Assembly: GCA_033675265.1 (NCBI GenBank)
Contig: JAUJYZ010001529.1
Coordinates: 248,001-312,000 of the forward strand
Direction: 5' to 3'
DNA length: 64,000 bases
Source: Actinostola sp. cb2023
Taxonomy: Eukaryota > Cnidaria > Anthozoa > Actiniaria > Actinostolidae
This document shows positions 28,159 to 38,700 of the stretch, in pieces; within the stretch, counting starts at the first letter, position 1, and each line of letters starts with the position of its first letter. The notes beneath the pieces are model-generated. The model searched no databases. It was not told where the DNA came from and saw nothing but the letters and a program-made list of their open reading frames with translations. Position numbers and translations under genes: made by a program.

Positions 28159-28629
28159 TTTCAATTTGACTATCGTACACAGACCGCTGAGCGCCCTGAG
28201 TTAATTTATGGACTTTCCAACATTGCCGGGTTTCATATCGTGAGAGACTGGGTACGAACCCTAAATATTGTGATAATCAACACAAGATCCACATAGCCAG
28301 AAAGAGCACATCGAGTTAAGCAAAAACCCAAAGTTTGGTGTTAATCGGGTCAATATTGAACGACTTATGGCCATTCAAAAATGATAGAATTTACAAAGAA
28401 ATGTATGGAGCAGCGGACAGTTATCCGGCAATCCGGAAACTTTTTTGCTTCGAGTTTCACGAAAAAGTAGAACGAAGTTCTACTTTTCATGAAACTCTCT
28501 CGCAACGCAAATTAGAAAACGTTTCCTGAAAACGACCATGTTACACGGTGAAACAGTGGTGAAACCTATCTCGCACTGTTTCACGAAACAGTTTCACGAA
28601 AAAGTTTCACCATGTAACAAGGCCTTTAA

Positions 28630-28754
28630 ACCAGCCATTGCACCGTGTAACACACCTCGTGAAACTTGTTTCAGCAAACATGTTACACGGTGAAACTGTC
28701 TCGCACCGTTTCACGAAAAAGTTTCACGAAAAAGTTTCACCGTGTAACAAGGCC
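28630..28754. repeat. Partial second copy of the Harbinger TIR
   Basis: Contains CACCGTGTAACA and GTTTCACGAAAAAGTTTCAC, ending ACAAGGCCTTAA, in the same orientation as the right TIR. It looks like a tandem duplication or a solo end. Confidence 0.7.
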
Positions 28755-29216
28755 TTAAAGTGCTTATGAAGCTTATTTTTTTATTTTGAAAATCGATTAC
28801 ATATGAAGTGAATAGTGGGATGTTTCAGTGTGTGATTTGAGCTTCGCATTTGCGAGTTATAAAGGTTTGAAATCGTGATATGGTAATTCAGTGACGTCAA
28901 AGGAGGCATCATTTATTATACAAAAGCGCCCCTTTGCAAATGACTGACATTTTTAAACTGGCAAAAAGTTATTCTACAACTTATATAAAAGATGTTGAAC
29001 TTTTTTTTCTATTTCAGAAAAGAGCAATACTTGAAAAAATATAAATAAGTTACAGCAAAAGCCTTCTTTGACGTCACCGAATTAGCATATCACGATTTCA
29101 AACCATTATAACTCGCAAATGCGAAGCTCAAATCACAAAATACTGAAACATGCCACTATTCACTTCATATGTAATCGATTTTCAAAATAAAAAAATAAGC
29201 TTCATAAGCACTTTAA
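28755..29216. mobile_element. MITE with about 140-bp TIRs
   Basis: TTAAAGTGCTTATGAAGCTT at the left is mirrored by its complement ending at 29216. The arms continue through ATCGATTACATATGAAGTGA and TGAGCTTCGCATTTGCGAG. The centre is not coding. Confidence 0.85.
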
Positions 29217-29508
29217 GCGTGCCGGTTTGTTGTGTGCTTGTGTATTTTCTTTACCTAAAATGACTTAAAAATGGATTGTGAATATTTTTTGTGTGTATAA
29301 CGGCATCTGAATGACTTGAAATCTCTGTAAAAACTACGGTTTACTTCATTCAAGTTTTGATTCAACGTTTACTGGATTCACTGAGCTAAGTTGGCTTATG
29401 CCGCTTCAGTGAAAATAAAAAGTTGAACGCAAAACCGTTCAAAATTACTTTGTTATCCATCGAGTACCATTTAAAATAGAGGCCGCATCACCGGTATATT
29501 GTATTCCC

Positions 29509-29853
29509 TTGTTTATGACTTTGCTCAGTCAGAATCAAGTAATATTATTTCTCAAATCAGTTGATGCTGAAACGAATAAGCTTATGTTAGTTTATACCGA
29601 ATTTCTGCCTGGTGCAGCACTTTGCCAAATTAAACTTGGGAAAGACACTCTCTCAGCAAAGAAAGGGAAACGAAAAATAACACTGATCAGAAAGCAGGTC
29701 TCAAATGGAAGAAGAATTAGACATTTTGGTGCAGATGAAAGAAGCAGTTTTGTTGACAAAAATCATTCACTAGTTTCTTTCCGCGGGACATTTACATTTT
29801 CTTTGTTATCATCTGACTCATTACTGCCGTCTCAAAAATCTAATAATCTATAA
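29509..29853 (+). CDS. Hypothetical ORF, weak
   Basis: A 114-codon frame with no family I recognise. It has a hydrophobic start and a basic middle (AKKGKRKITLIRKQ). It could be chance or a repeat remnant; a poly(A) run follows at 29890. Confidence 0.2.
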   Translation: MFMTLLSQNQVILFLKSVDAETNKLMLVYTEFLPGAALCQIKLGKDTLSAKKGKRKITLIRKQVSNGRRIRHFGADERSSFVDKNHSLVSFRGTFTFSLLSSDSLLPSQKSNNL

Positions 29854-29971
29854 ATTATCCGAGCCATTTATAAAAAGTAATCAAATTCAAAAAAAAAAAA
29901 AAAACATGGTTTTATTTCGCCGGGATAGAGTAAGGTAGATCTTAGCCGCCATCTACTTTGAACCGGAAGTT

Positions 29972-30021
29972 AATTTCCTCAGACGTCCGCATTCTAAAAA
30001 TAGATTTATTGAAATTAAGAT
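29972..30021. repeat. 50-bp dispersed repeat, inverted match of 11877-11926
   Basis: Reverse complement of the block beside the right LTR. It follows a poly(A) run and a GCCGCCATCT segment, so it may be part of a retroposed repeat. Confidence 0.7.
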
Positions 30022-30384
30022 ATCCCAAGAATAGCGCGAAACTCCCTCTCTGTCCCTCATGGTCTCTTGGTTCGTGCAGTGACCGTGCCATGTCCATTCT
30101 GATTGGTTGAGTAATGATTTTGCGCGCTGTGACCTGTTGAATAGATTCCTTACCGTGACCGTAACTCCGTCTCAAGTGCATTAAGGCCTGGGTTTCAAAA
30201 TGGCTGCCGTTTATTTGATGAGGGGGTAGTCTTTCTCCTTGTCTTTGTAATCTTTTACCTTAAACCTTTGACAAGTAATATATAGTCACGACCTTAACAG
30301 AAATTACATAACAGTTTCCATGGAAACCTGGTATGTGACCTTTGAACTCTATTTAAAATATCACTTTATAAAAGCCTTCTCTTT

Positions 30385-30582
30385 ACACCTGTTTTCAAAA
30401 ACGTTGTCCTTTTACAAAATACAAAGTAGTAAAATAGCAAAAAAGGAATTAATTAGAAACAAAAGAAATGCACTCAAGCTGAACTCTGGCTTATTGTTTC
30501 TCTAATGAATTCCTTTTTACTATTTTACTATTTTGCGTATTTTGTATTTTGTAAAAAGACAACGTTTTTGAAAACAGGTGTA
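30385..30582. repeat. Foldback repeat
   Basis: Arms ACACCTGTTTTCAAAAACGT (30385 on) and its complement (ending 30582) flank about 70 bp. Confidence 0.75.
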
Positions 30583-30676
30583 TCTTTAATCGTAATAATT
30601 GCCAAATAGCAAGCTATAATCTATAGGCAATGGATGGTCATACATATTGTAAACTTAGGCAGTAGATCTTATATTA

Positions 30677-30775
30677 TCAGTTTACAGTTGACTTAAACAA
30701 TGACAATGATCGGGCATTTACAGCCTCGTAAGGAAGACTGTTCCATAAAGGTATACAGCGGGCAAAAAAGAGTAC
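30677..30775 (-). pseudogene. LINE ORF2, extreme C-terminus
   Basis: The frame carries CIPLWNSLPYEAVNARSLS and SLFKSTVN before a TGA at 30677-30679. The xPLWNSLP motif is the usual end of CR1/L2/jockey-type ORF2. It is displaced from the rest by the 30787-31925 insertions. Confidence 0.75.
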
Positions 30776-30786
30776 TTATAAGTAAG

Positions 30787-30893
30787 GGTTAGAGAATAAC
30801 GCGAGTGCTTTATGGGATTTACGCGCCGAGTGGCCCTTCTATCAATGCGAGGCGCTCTAAATTCCATAAAGCACGAGTGTTTATTCTCTAACC
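30787..30893. repeat. Hairpin MITE next to the larger insertion
   Basis: GGTTAGAGAATAACGCGAGT pairs with the complement ending at 30893 (CACGAGTGTTTATTCTCTAAC). It resembles the ends of the adjacent 30897-31925 element (TTAGAATATAG), so related elements may lie side by side. Confidence 0.75.
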
Positions 30894-31559
30894 GTTTTAG
30901 AATATAGTCATACTCACGAGAGTATTCTTTGGCTGCACGTCTGTTGCTTTCCCAAAGGAATACTGTTTTCAAATGCAATACGCTTATGCAAAGCTGTTCA
31001 GTTGTGTGTGACTTCAGTGAAGTGAAGATGAATATCCGAAGGTTGAGGCGGCTTTTAAATACGAAGCTTGCAACGCTAGAAATTACCGATATTATATTTT
31101 GTGGAAATGAAGCCGGAGCAGAAATCTCAAAGTTTCTTCAAACCAGTTAGAACGGACGAAATTGAAAAACGAGAGAAATAATGAACACCAAAGGAAACTC
31201 AAGCACGATGTGGACATTTAATATATTGAAAGATTGGGCTACCTATATCGCAATAATCATACGGAGAACTTGGATGACTGATGAATATCCGTACATCTAC
31301 ACTTCTTGTAGAACATGGAGAAACTCGTTTGTGATTTCATTTTGAAGAGTAAGTGACTCGCTACGTTTCTTTATAGTGTTTAGTATAGTTATGATCTGTA
31401 TTTCTGCATCAGTATTCATGTATAAATCTAGCTGCTTAACGAATCCAAATAACTGTCGATTTATTGCCATTATGATATAATATTTGAATAGTATTTGAAG
31501 ATTAAACTAAGATTGTATTATAATTTTTTTTGTATATTGTTTAGTACACGTTATTCATG

Positions 31560-31717
31560 TAGAGTGCAAATATTATATCCGTGAAATGAGCACTAACATT
31601 TAGTACTGACTAATTAACATTTTACTACTAAGTAGACAACAATAATATAGCATTTGGTGCTATTTATTAGTACTATTTAGTTAGTTACTATTTCATGGAT
31701 ATAATATTTGCACTCTA
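31560..31717. repeat. Nested inverted repeat
   Basis: TAGAGTGCAAATATTATATC and its complement bound 158 bp with AT-rich interior; the same TAGAGTGCA recurs at 31870. Confidence 0.75.
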
Positions 31718-31736
31718 TAGTATTCTCTAAGTTAGT

Positions 31737-31834
31737 CATTAGTATTCCCTATATAGAGAATACTAATACGGCTTTGTAACAAAAGAAAACAAAAAGCTTT
31801 ATTAGTATTCTCTATATAGGGAATACTAATGAGT
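31737..31834. repeat. Palindromic pair of ATTAGTATTCTCTATATAG
   Basis: Two short palindromes of CTATATAGAGAATACTAAT type separated by an A-rich loop. They resemble, but are not the same as, the GAATACTAATA palindromes of the copy A/B element. Confidence 0.7.
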
Positions 31835-31924
31835 CCATTGTTAAAGCTACATTAGTTACTTTATGAGATATAGAGTGCACAAACGCTGGGCGCTGATTGG
31901 TCGAGTGAGTATGACTATATTCTA

Positions 31925-33565
31925 AGGATTAATAAATGATGGTGAAAGGTTATATGACGTATTATGTGACTTTCTGGTATATGAATTATTGAGAGTTATG
32001 TCACTAGGAAAATGCAAAAGAACTAAATTGTACTGAATCTTGTGAAAAAGTGAGAGGTCTGTCAGTGTCCTTCGTTCTTGCAGTGGTGACCAATGAAGCT
32101 CGTTAAGTAAGGAAGACACACTTGTGGATCTTTGATAATCGTTGTATACAAATCTGGCCGCACGTCGTCTTTGGACTGATTCCACAGTTGCAATTCCCTT
32201 TGCAGTATAAGGACTCCAAGCTGTACAAGCATACTCAGTGACTGGACGTACAAGAGTTTGATATGCAGGGGCGGATCCAAGGGGGGGCATGTGGGCCCCC
32301 CCCCCCCCCCCCCCCTTTGAGTTGGGCCCGATATATATTTGCCCCCGTTTCCCCACCATTTGATGCCCAGAATGCATGGAAATTGCATTTTCGAGCTTCT
32401 AGATTTCAAAATTTTCTGGTGGGGCATTCCCCCTTTCAAAGTCTCTAGACCGCCCCTGATATGTACGTTCTTTATTTTCTGGTGGAGCAGAGTGGATATT
32501 GCGCTGTAGGACAGCAAGCATACGATTTGCCTTCTTTTGTACTTCCTCACACTGCTTTGTCCAGTTTAGTGATAAGATGTACACTCCAAGATGCTTATGG
32601 AACTTCACTACTTCTATAGCGGTATTACATAGGCTATCATGTAAAGTCTGATGGATACGTTTTTAACGTTATACATAAGGTGTGGCACTTGGTTGGCGCG
32701 AATCTCATCTGCCAGCGAGAGGACCAAGCCTCGAGAAGTTTATGGTCTTCCTGGAGCAAAAGGTGATCGTCAGGTGTTTCGATTTTTCTATAGATGACTG
32801 TGTCGTCTGCAAACAATTTAATGGATGATGATATTGCTTCTGGTAGGTCGTTTATGTAGAAAATAGGAACAAAATGAGACCTAAAGCAGTTGTGTACCCT
32901 ACGGTACACCAGATTTAACCGGAGGCCAGTTGGAATGCGAACCATTGACGAATGAATACACGCTGACGGCGATCAGGGTTTTTTTGCCCTTTTTTTTTAA
33001 TGCACGAGATATTGGCTTCCTTCCAAGCAGATGGTAACTTGCCAGAGTCGAGCGACTGCTTGAAGATTTTGGAGAAGATGGGAGCAATCTCGGAGGCTGA
33101 CTCCTTGAGTACTCTTGCAGGTATAAGATCTGGTCCACATGCTTTGGTAACGGCTATTTTTTTCCAGTTGTTTCACCACACCCTGCACGGAAATATGGAT
33201 ATTGGGCATACTGTTGTACGGAGAGTCACCAAGAGAAGGTATAGATGACAGGTCCTCATCAGTGAACGCAGTGTTAAATTGTTCACGAAGAGCCTCCGCC
33301 TTAGAAGAGTCGGATATACAAACTCTATTGTTCTGAAGTAAGGGAGGAACACCAGTCGATTCAGAACGAAGTGACTTTAAGTAGAACCAAGCCTTCTTAG
33401 TTGAAAATGAGTTTTTCTCCGCCGTCTGAAATAATCCCACCTAGGATATCGTTAACATAGCTGTTATGTGAGTTCTTGATGTGCGTCTGAGTCTCATTAC
33501 GTAGTTTCTTATAGGCTGACCAGTGCTGAGGCATCTTGGTGCGTTTGGCCCTCTTGAAACAGGAG
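31925..33565 (-). pseudogene. LINE reverse transcriptase, decayed main part
   Basis: Pieces in several frames. 33440-33000 carries KAEALREQFNTAFTDED and a HISVQGVVKQLE stretch. 33138-32899 includes the end of the fingers. 32945-32637 has FYINDLPEAI, IKLFADDTVIYR (active-site FADD) and SSRWQMRFAPTKCHTLC. 32377-31925 has LVRPVTEYACTAWSPY, VQRRRAARFV, and LNELHWSPLQERR. A deletion of perhaps 80 codons removed the catalytic-core region between fingers and palm. Non-functional. Confidence 0.8.
32266..32458. mobile_element. hAT-like MITE in the LINE
   Basis: Ends CAGGGGCGG and CCGCCCCTG form a typical hAT terminal inverted repeat. ATATG flanks both sides (32261-32265 and 32459-32463), a 5-bp target duplication, and LINE coding is continuous across it. 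A C-run lies at 32297-32316. Confidence 0.75.
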
Positions 33566-34064
33566 ATAGATTAACGATCGAGTTAGAGGTTGAGTTGAGT
33601 TTGAGTTGAGTTTGAGTTACCGTTGAGTTACCGTTGAGTTAACCAAAAAATATTATTTTTTTGGAACAATGTCTTACAACGTTGTTTGAGATTCCCCAAG
33701 GGGGGTATTGCCTATGGTGGCCTGGGGAGGGGGGAGGGAGGTGGTAAGGGAAACTGTTATTCTGGTATGTTTTAAAAAGGTCGTGCTACTGAATAACTCG
33801 AACTTAATAGAGAAGAATAGATTGAATTATAAGGCATTTTTTAAACGGGTCGATTCTCAATATATTATCAATAAAATTAACTTTGACACAAAGAAGAAGA
33901 ATCAGAAAACGTTTTAAAGGCGAACGAACTTTCAACGGCAGTAGTTTTACTCGAACAAAGGCATAGCGAAATGACTTCAAAATAATCTAGCGAATTCGTT
34001 GAGTGGCCGTTGTGCACGATAACTTATAATTCGTGTGTGACAAATGCAGTGATGGTAAACCTTA

Positions 34065-34287
34065 GGGTGCGTTCGATTGACCTTCGATTCCGGAATAGGA
34101 ATAATTCCAGATTCTGGGGCAGACGGATGACGTCATTATTCCGGAATATTCCAAGCATTCTGCTATGATGAGCAGAATGTTTGGAATATATTCCGCTTAT
34201 TCCGGAATCGGAACAGGCTCAATTGAACGGACATTCCGTATTATTCCAAGTATTCCTATTCCGGAATAAGGTCAATCGAACGCACCC
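34065..34287. mobile_element. Harbinger/Tourist-like MITE
   Basis: GGGTGCGTTCGATTGACCTT at the left and its complement at the right, flanked by TTA on both sides (34062-34064 and 34288-34290). The interior is rich in TATTCCGGAAT palindromes. Confidence 0.85.
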
Positions 34288-34406
34288 TTAGTTAACGTTT
34301 GATTATCAGATGGAGTCGACCTCGCTTCCCGCCTGATAATTAGGCGATAACAAGCTTATCTATGCTACACGTGGCTCGCATCTCAGGTGACGTCCATATC
34401 TTTGAC

Positions 34407-34514
34407 AACTAATAATAATAATAGTAATAGTAATAATAATAATAATAATAATAGTAATAGTAATAGTAATAATAATAATAATAATAATAATAGTAATAGT
34501 AATAGTAATAATAA
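34407..34514. repeat. (AAT/AGT)n microsatellite
   Basis: Trinucleotide run of AATAATAGT type. Confidence 0.95.
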
Positions 34515-34927
34515 ATCTCAAACAACGTTGTAAGACATTGTTCCCAAAAAAAAAAAATTTTTTGGTTAACTCAAAGGTAACTCAACGGTAACTCAACGGT
34601 AACTCAACGGTAACTCAAACTCAACTCAAACTCAACTCAAACTCAACTCAACCTCTAACTCGATAAATAGCCGATCCCCTTCGGCACGGGCTCGGATACT
34701 CAAGTAGTCTTCCTTAGTGTCGTCACGCAAAGCTCCTACTAAGCACGGCTGCGAGAGACTATGAGACTATAAGAAACATGGAACTTTCTAGCCTCATCAA
34801 CTCTAACGGCTCATGCACTAACTGCAAGTTATGCAATAATTAAACTTAATGATAACAATCTATAATTAAAACATATGTAATTATTCCATCACTATTTCAG
34901 CTTTAAATCTATACACATGTTACATTT

Positions 34928-36623
34928 GGCATAGGCTAAAACCTGGACTGGACCCTGGACCATTGGACCCTGGACCATTGGACCCTGGACCATTGGACTC
35001 TGGACTCTGGACTCTGGACCATTTTATTTAATTATTTTTTCATTTTGTACCATAGAAAACAAAAACAAACAAACAAACAAACAAACAAACATGAAAATAC
35101 TGAAAAATAGGAAAACAAAACTATACATGTATGACTGTATGTTCCTGTTATACGTGCATCAATTTTATCAGTTGTCTAGACGGTTGTCTTCATTATAACC
35201 TCATCTGTCGAGTCTGCATGACAAATTATCCAGAAAGGCTAATTGCTAGCAGACTACCAGACTTATGGTACTTCTTGAAAACAAAGAAAAGAATTACAGA
35301 GTTATGCCCTCAGTGCAGAATTTAGTGGTCGCTATCGAGACCGTCGCTGTGGGGAGTGGATGCATGTGATGATGCAATGGACAGTGGACGATCGATATCT
35401 ACTACTAAATACTTTTTTTGGAACACTGCCCTGATAAATTAAAAATTATTTACTGCCTTCACGATCGTGTGAGTTTTTTTTTCTTTTCATTTACGTTTCT
35501 TTCAATTGCCGAGCAATCACGTGGAATGGAGTTTGGCAATACTTGGAATTTCGAAACCGTTATCTGCCTTCAACGAAAACAAGATTACAGGCTTTGTAAG
35601 CAGCGTTTATCTCATTTTAGCGATAAACAAGTGACATGCCGGTAACCCATATTCAAGTGAAGTTGTGATCCGGTTTCACTCATTCATTTCACCCTTTTGT
35701 AATCAACGAGAGAGCTTACAGAGCAGTTCATTTGGTTTCATTAGCACTGAATTGGAATTTCAAAATGGCTACTTCGACATTTTTCAAAAAAGATAGGTTT
35801 TATTTAACTTTCAAAAAAAATACGTTTTTTTGTTTTTAAGGCCTTTATGTTGTATGGAAATTATGTTGTAGCATCTCCATGGCAGCTGGTAACCATAGCA
35901 ACTTCCTCTAAATGAAATCTTGAAAATATGATTTTTTCTATATTGAAACTTTCTGGGTGTTCAATTTGAAAAATATGTTAAATTTGCAATTAGTTGTATG
36001 CGTTTGAGAGAGAGAGTGTGTGTTTGTGAGAGAGAGAACGATGGATGAAAGGTAGAAGAAAATATCGTGTTGAAAAGTATACAGTAATAAAGTAATCTGT
36101 CACTGATTATTACCAGTCATAATGGGAACATGTATATATGTGTTGATGGGATAGCAAGTTATAAAAGAATGGGAAGCTAGAAGTATTTGTTCCTCTCCAT
36201 CACGACGTGGCAAAAGCATGCAAATCCTAAAATGGAGCACTAATACTAGACTCAGAACGAAGCGGAAATAATTCTGGATAATTTGTCATACAGACTCGAC
36301 AGATGAGGTTATAATGAAGACAACCGTCTAGACAACTGATAAAATTGATGCACGTATAACAGGAACATACAGTCATACATGTATAGTTTTGTTTTCCTAT
36401 TTTTCAGTAAAAATAAAAAAATAAAAAAAAATAAAAAAAATAATAAAAAAATAATAAAAAAATAAAAATAAATAAATATAAAAAATAAATAAATAAATAA
36501 AATGGTCCAGAGTCCAGAGTCCAGAGTCCAGAGTCCAGAGTCCAGAGTCCAGAGTCCAGAGTCCAGAGTCCAATGGTCCAGGGTCCAATGGTCCAGGGTC
36601 CAGTCCAGGTTTTAGCCTATGCC
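34928..36623. mobile_element. Large foldback element with CTGGAC-repeat TIRs
   Basis: GGCATAGGCTAAAACCTGGA starts a left arm of about 305 bp whose complement ends at 36623. The arms hold CTGGAC(C/T) sub-repeats, a few in the left arm and about ten in the right. They then hold AT-rich sequence and a shared block (35129-35235 against 36280-36385). The 1-kb loop has no recognised gene. Such variable tandem repeats in arms are typical of foldback transposons. Confidence 0.85.
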
Positions 36624-37514
36624 GTTACATTTTCTATAATTTTATTTCATTCATATTTATATATATATACATAAATATTTCCTTTTTATATATCTATTTG
36701 TAAATGTAATTATGTCTTAATTAAGTGTCCCCGATTAGTGTACCACTTGTGGTATGCTAGAAGTCATGACACGTTAATAAAGTTTATGTATGTATGCTAG
36801 CGGATAGAGAATTATGTTTGTTATCGAAATGTGAGATGATAGTGCGTGAGTATTAACGCAACACGGATGGCAAAGGTCAACATGAAATGGAAGGCGATTG
36901 GATAAACGCACGTGAACGTAGATGTCAGATACAAGTAAGGGGAGCCGATGACTGATTTAAAACATACCGGTACTACGGAGTTATTTCTTTAAACTCTTCA
37001 GATAAAACGAAGCCATCCTTCGAAAAGTCCTTTTGTCTCAGGGGCCTAGCACATATGCTATATGCTGTGGCACCGTAAACCTCTTCTTTCTCGTGTCCAG
37101 AACTAAATTATTTGGATGATTCGATCGTGTTTTGGTTTTCCCGCCACACTCCCTCGATGTCGCCAGTAAAATACGTGAAAACCTTGGTACCTGAGAACAA
37201 TCTGGGCTTGCAGCCACACAAAGAAGTCGTAAGGACGTACCATCGCTTTTGTGGACAAAACGATGTGCCAAACACACGATAAAACATCAAATTCGACATT
37301 AATACGACAAGAGTGTGGGCGCCATGTCGAACGCTGTCTTGCTCGAAATTCCCGCCAGCAGCACTGACGTAGAAGCATATTCCACAAGATCTAATTTCGA
37401 ATACTAAATTACTGAGGTCTGCTTATTACAGAAAACACCATGACAGAGAGACATAATTTCTCACACACGATTTGCACCTTCCTCGACCGTAGTGTACATA
37501 TCGCTGAGCTCTAA
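36624..37514. other. Unannotated interval
   Basis: Overlapping minus-strand frames at 37038-37387 are open in three registers but show no known domain. Confidence 0.35.
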
Positions 37515-37853
37515 TTAGATTATCTTCATAGCAACACGCATTTGCTGGACTTCCAGCAGCGAATTCCTGACCAGGGTAAAGCTCGTCATGAAGTATATAA
37601 ACTTCACAAATAAATCCCTGCCTCTGTAGTCAAAACCATAGAATGTTGGATCAAGACGCTGCATTATCGGAAGCAAATAATCATCGGGAGGAGGAATCTG
37701 CATTGTTGCCAGTAGTAATAAAGCGGGTAGTACATATTTGATAAGATATCGCAGTCGAAAGGAACGGTCTGTAAATGGCGGCGGGATTGCTGTAAGTAAC
37801 ATCAGAAGAATACAGCAAGCTTGAAGGAGCTGTCTAGGAGGCCCTCTAGGCAT
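37515..37853 (-). CDS. Hypothetical small membrane protein
   Basis: A 112-codon ORF with ATG at 37853. Two hydrophobic segments are visible (about residues 8-24, LLQACCILLMLLTAIPPP, and 34-52, YLIKYVLPALLLLATM) and a third weaker one near residue 88 (FVKFIYFMTSFTLV). It diverges from the two-exon gene starting at 38307 with a 450-bp gap. I do not recognise it. It may be a host gene exon or an element gene. Confidence 0.3.
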   Translation of the reverse strand: MPRGPPRQLLQACCILLMLLTAIPPPFTDRSFRLRYLIKYVLPALLLLATMQIPPPDDYLLPIMQRLDPTFYGFDYRGRDLFVKFIYFMTSFTLVRNSLLEVQQMRVAMKII

Positions 37854-38306
37854 GATGAGAAAACTAACGAAATAGTGTCAGCAAAAAAAATATACGACAT
37901 TGATTAATATATCTATAGGAGTTACCAAATGTTTTGAACATTTTTATTTGATGGTGCACGTGGGAAGGAACGACAACTTTCTTTCTTGACAAGTTTCATT
38001 GAAAAAAAAAAAAAGTTTCATTGAAATAACTAGCATGCCAGACGAGAATGTAAAACTTGTCAAAGGAAAAGTTGTCAAGGAAAACTTGCTCGTGTGCATG
38101 GAACCAGCCTAACACCTAACAGCTTTCACATTGCTAATTTTTCAAAGGATCGGCCTATCCTACTTTATTTGTCAGTCTTAGGTCGTGCATATCAAAAGCA
38201 ATCTGACAAAACACGGTCACCTATGGATCGTCTTTTCTTTCACGTTATTATAAATTGGGTGATTTTTATAGCTCCCCCTGTCCTACACTGAAGCTGTTCG
38301 GACTCA

Positions 38307-38700
38307 ATGGCTTCTCAGTTCTGGAGACCAGTGGATTTTGAGGAGGATAGCGACCAAGAGAGAGGGGCACAAGGTATATACATTTATTCTAGTGAATATC
38401 TATCATGACAGTCACGTTACAAATGTGTTTCTCCGACATGTTATTTCTTTCTTTTTCAATATTTGCTGTAGAACCCCCAAAGAAAACGCAGCATCGTTAC
38501 AAAGTGACAACGAAGGAGCCGAGGAGATAGTACTCCAAGCTTACCAATTATTCTCTGCCTCTGGTTGGGAAGACGTACTCGCACATATTAAAGAACGAGT
38601 AAGTGGTCCAATGGTGGGAAATTGCCTACTGCAAAATGACAAAATTAGGGAATATTACCTGAATGCAAGCACGAAAGCCGCGCTGAAGCGTATTCAATGA
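38307..38700 (+). CDS. Small two-exon gene (putative transposon accessory protein)
   Basis: Exon 1 (38307-38373, MASQFWRPVDFEEDSDQERG) ends at a GTATAT donor. An acceptor AG at 38481-38482 restores frame with exon 2, which runs to a stop at 38700. The product is about 94 residues, acidic at first, then SASGWEDVLAHIKERV and a Lys/Ala-rich end. The 42.7-43.4 kb accessory gene of the Harbinger-like element has a similar segment (SWEEVLQAVQENLD) followed by a comparable helix. The two may be homologous, making this a relic of a second such element. Splicing is predicted from sequence only. Confidence 0.45.

Larger units (their letters stand above)
26875..28626. mobile_element. PIF/Harbinger element, internally deleted
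   Basis: Terminal inverted repeats begin AGGCCTTGTTACACGGTGAA and run for over 100 bp, rich in GTGAAAC sub-repeats. TAA lies directly outside both ends (26872-26874 and 28627-28629), the 3-bp TWA duplication of Harbinger elements. Inside are a transposase N-terminal remnant on + and, diverging from the other side, the start of an acidic accessory ORF on -. The catalytic domain is gone. Confidence 0.8.
30897..31925. mobile_element. 1.03-kb TIR element inserted in the LINE
   Basis: TTAGAATATAGTCATACTCAC at the left is mirrored at 31905-31925. LINE coding resumes on both sides. Inside are two smaller inverted structures (31560-31717 and 31737-31834). No transposase seen. Confidence 0.7.
30660..33567 (-). 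mobile_element. LINE (CR1/jockey-like), interrupted by DNA elements
   Basis: Minus-strand fragments of a non-LTR reverse transcriptase appear in order: an upstream part with QHWSAYKKLRNETQTHIKNS (about 33520), fingers region (33440-33000), palm motif with FADD (about 32830), thumb/C-terminal part (32260-31925), and the last piece ending at a stop at 30677. A hAT-like MITE (32266-32458) and a 1-kb TIR element (30897-31925) split it. The 5' part is cut at 33567 by the foldback element. No endonuclease domain remains. Confidence 0.8.
33577..34664. mobile_element. Foldback element with GTTGAGTT-repeat TIRs
   Basis: ATCGAGTTAGAGGTTGAGTT begins the left arm, which contains GAGTTGAGTTT and GAGTTACCGTT sub-repeats and then TTGGAACAATGTCTTACAAC. 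The right arm (34514-34664) is the complement with different sub-repeat numbers. A Harbinger-type MITE and an AAT microsatellite sit inside. No coding. Confidence 0.85.

Noticed and set aside
37038..37387. Minus-strand frames of 63-94 codons
   Set aside because: Three registers open at once with no recognised motif.
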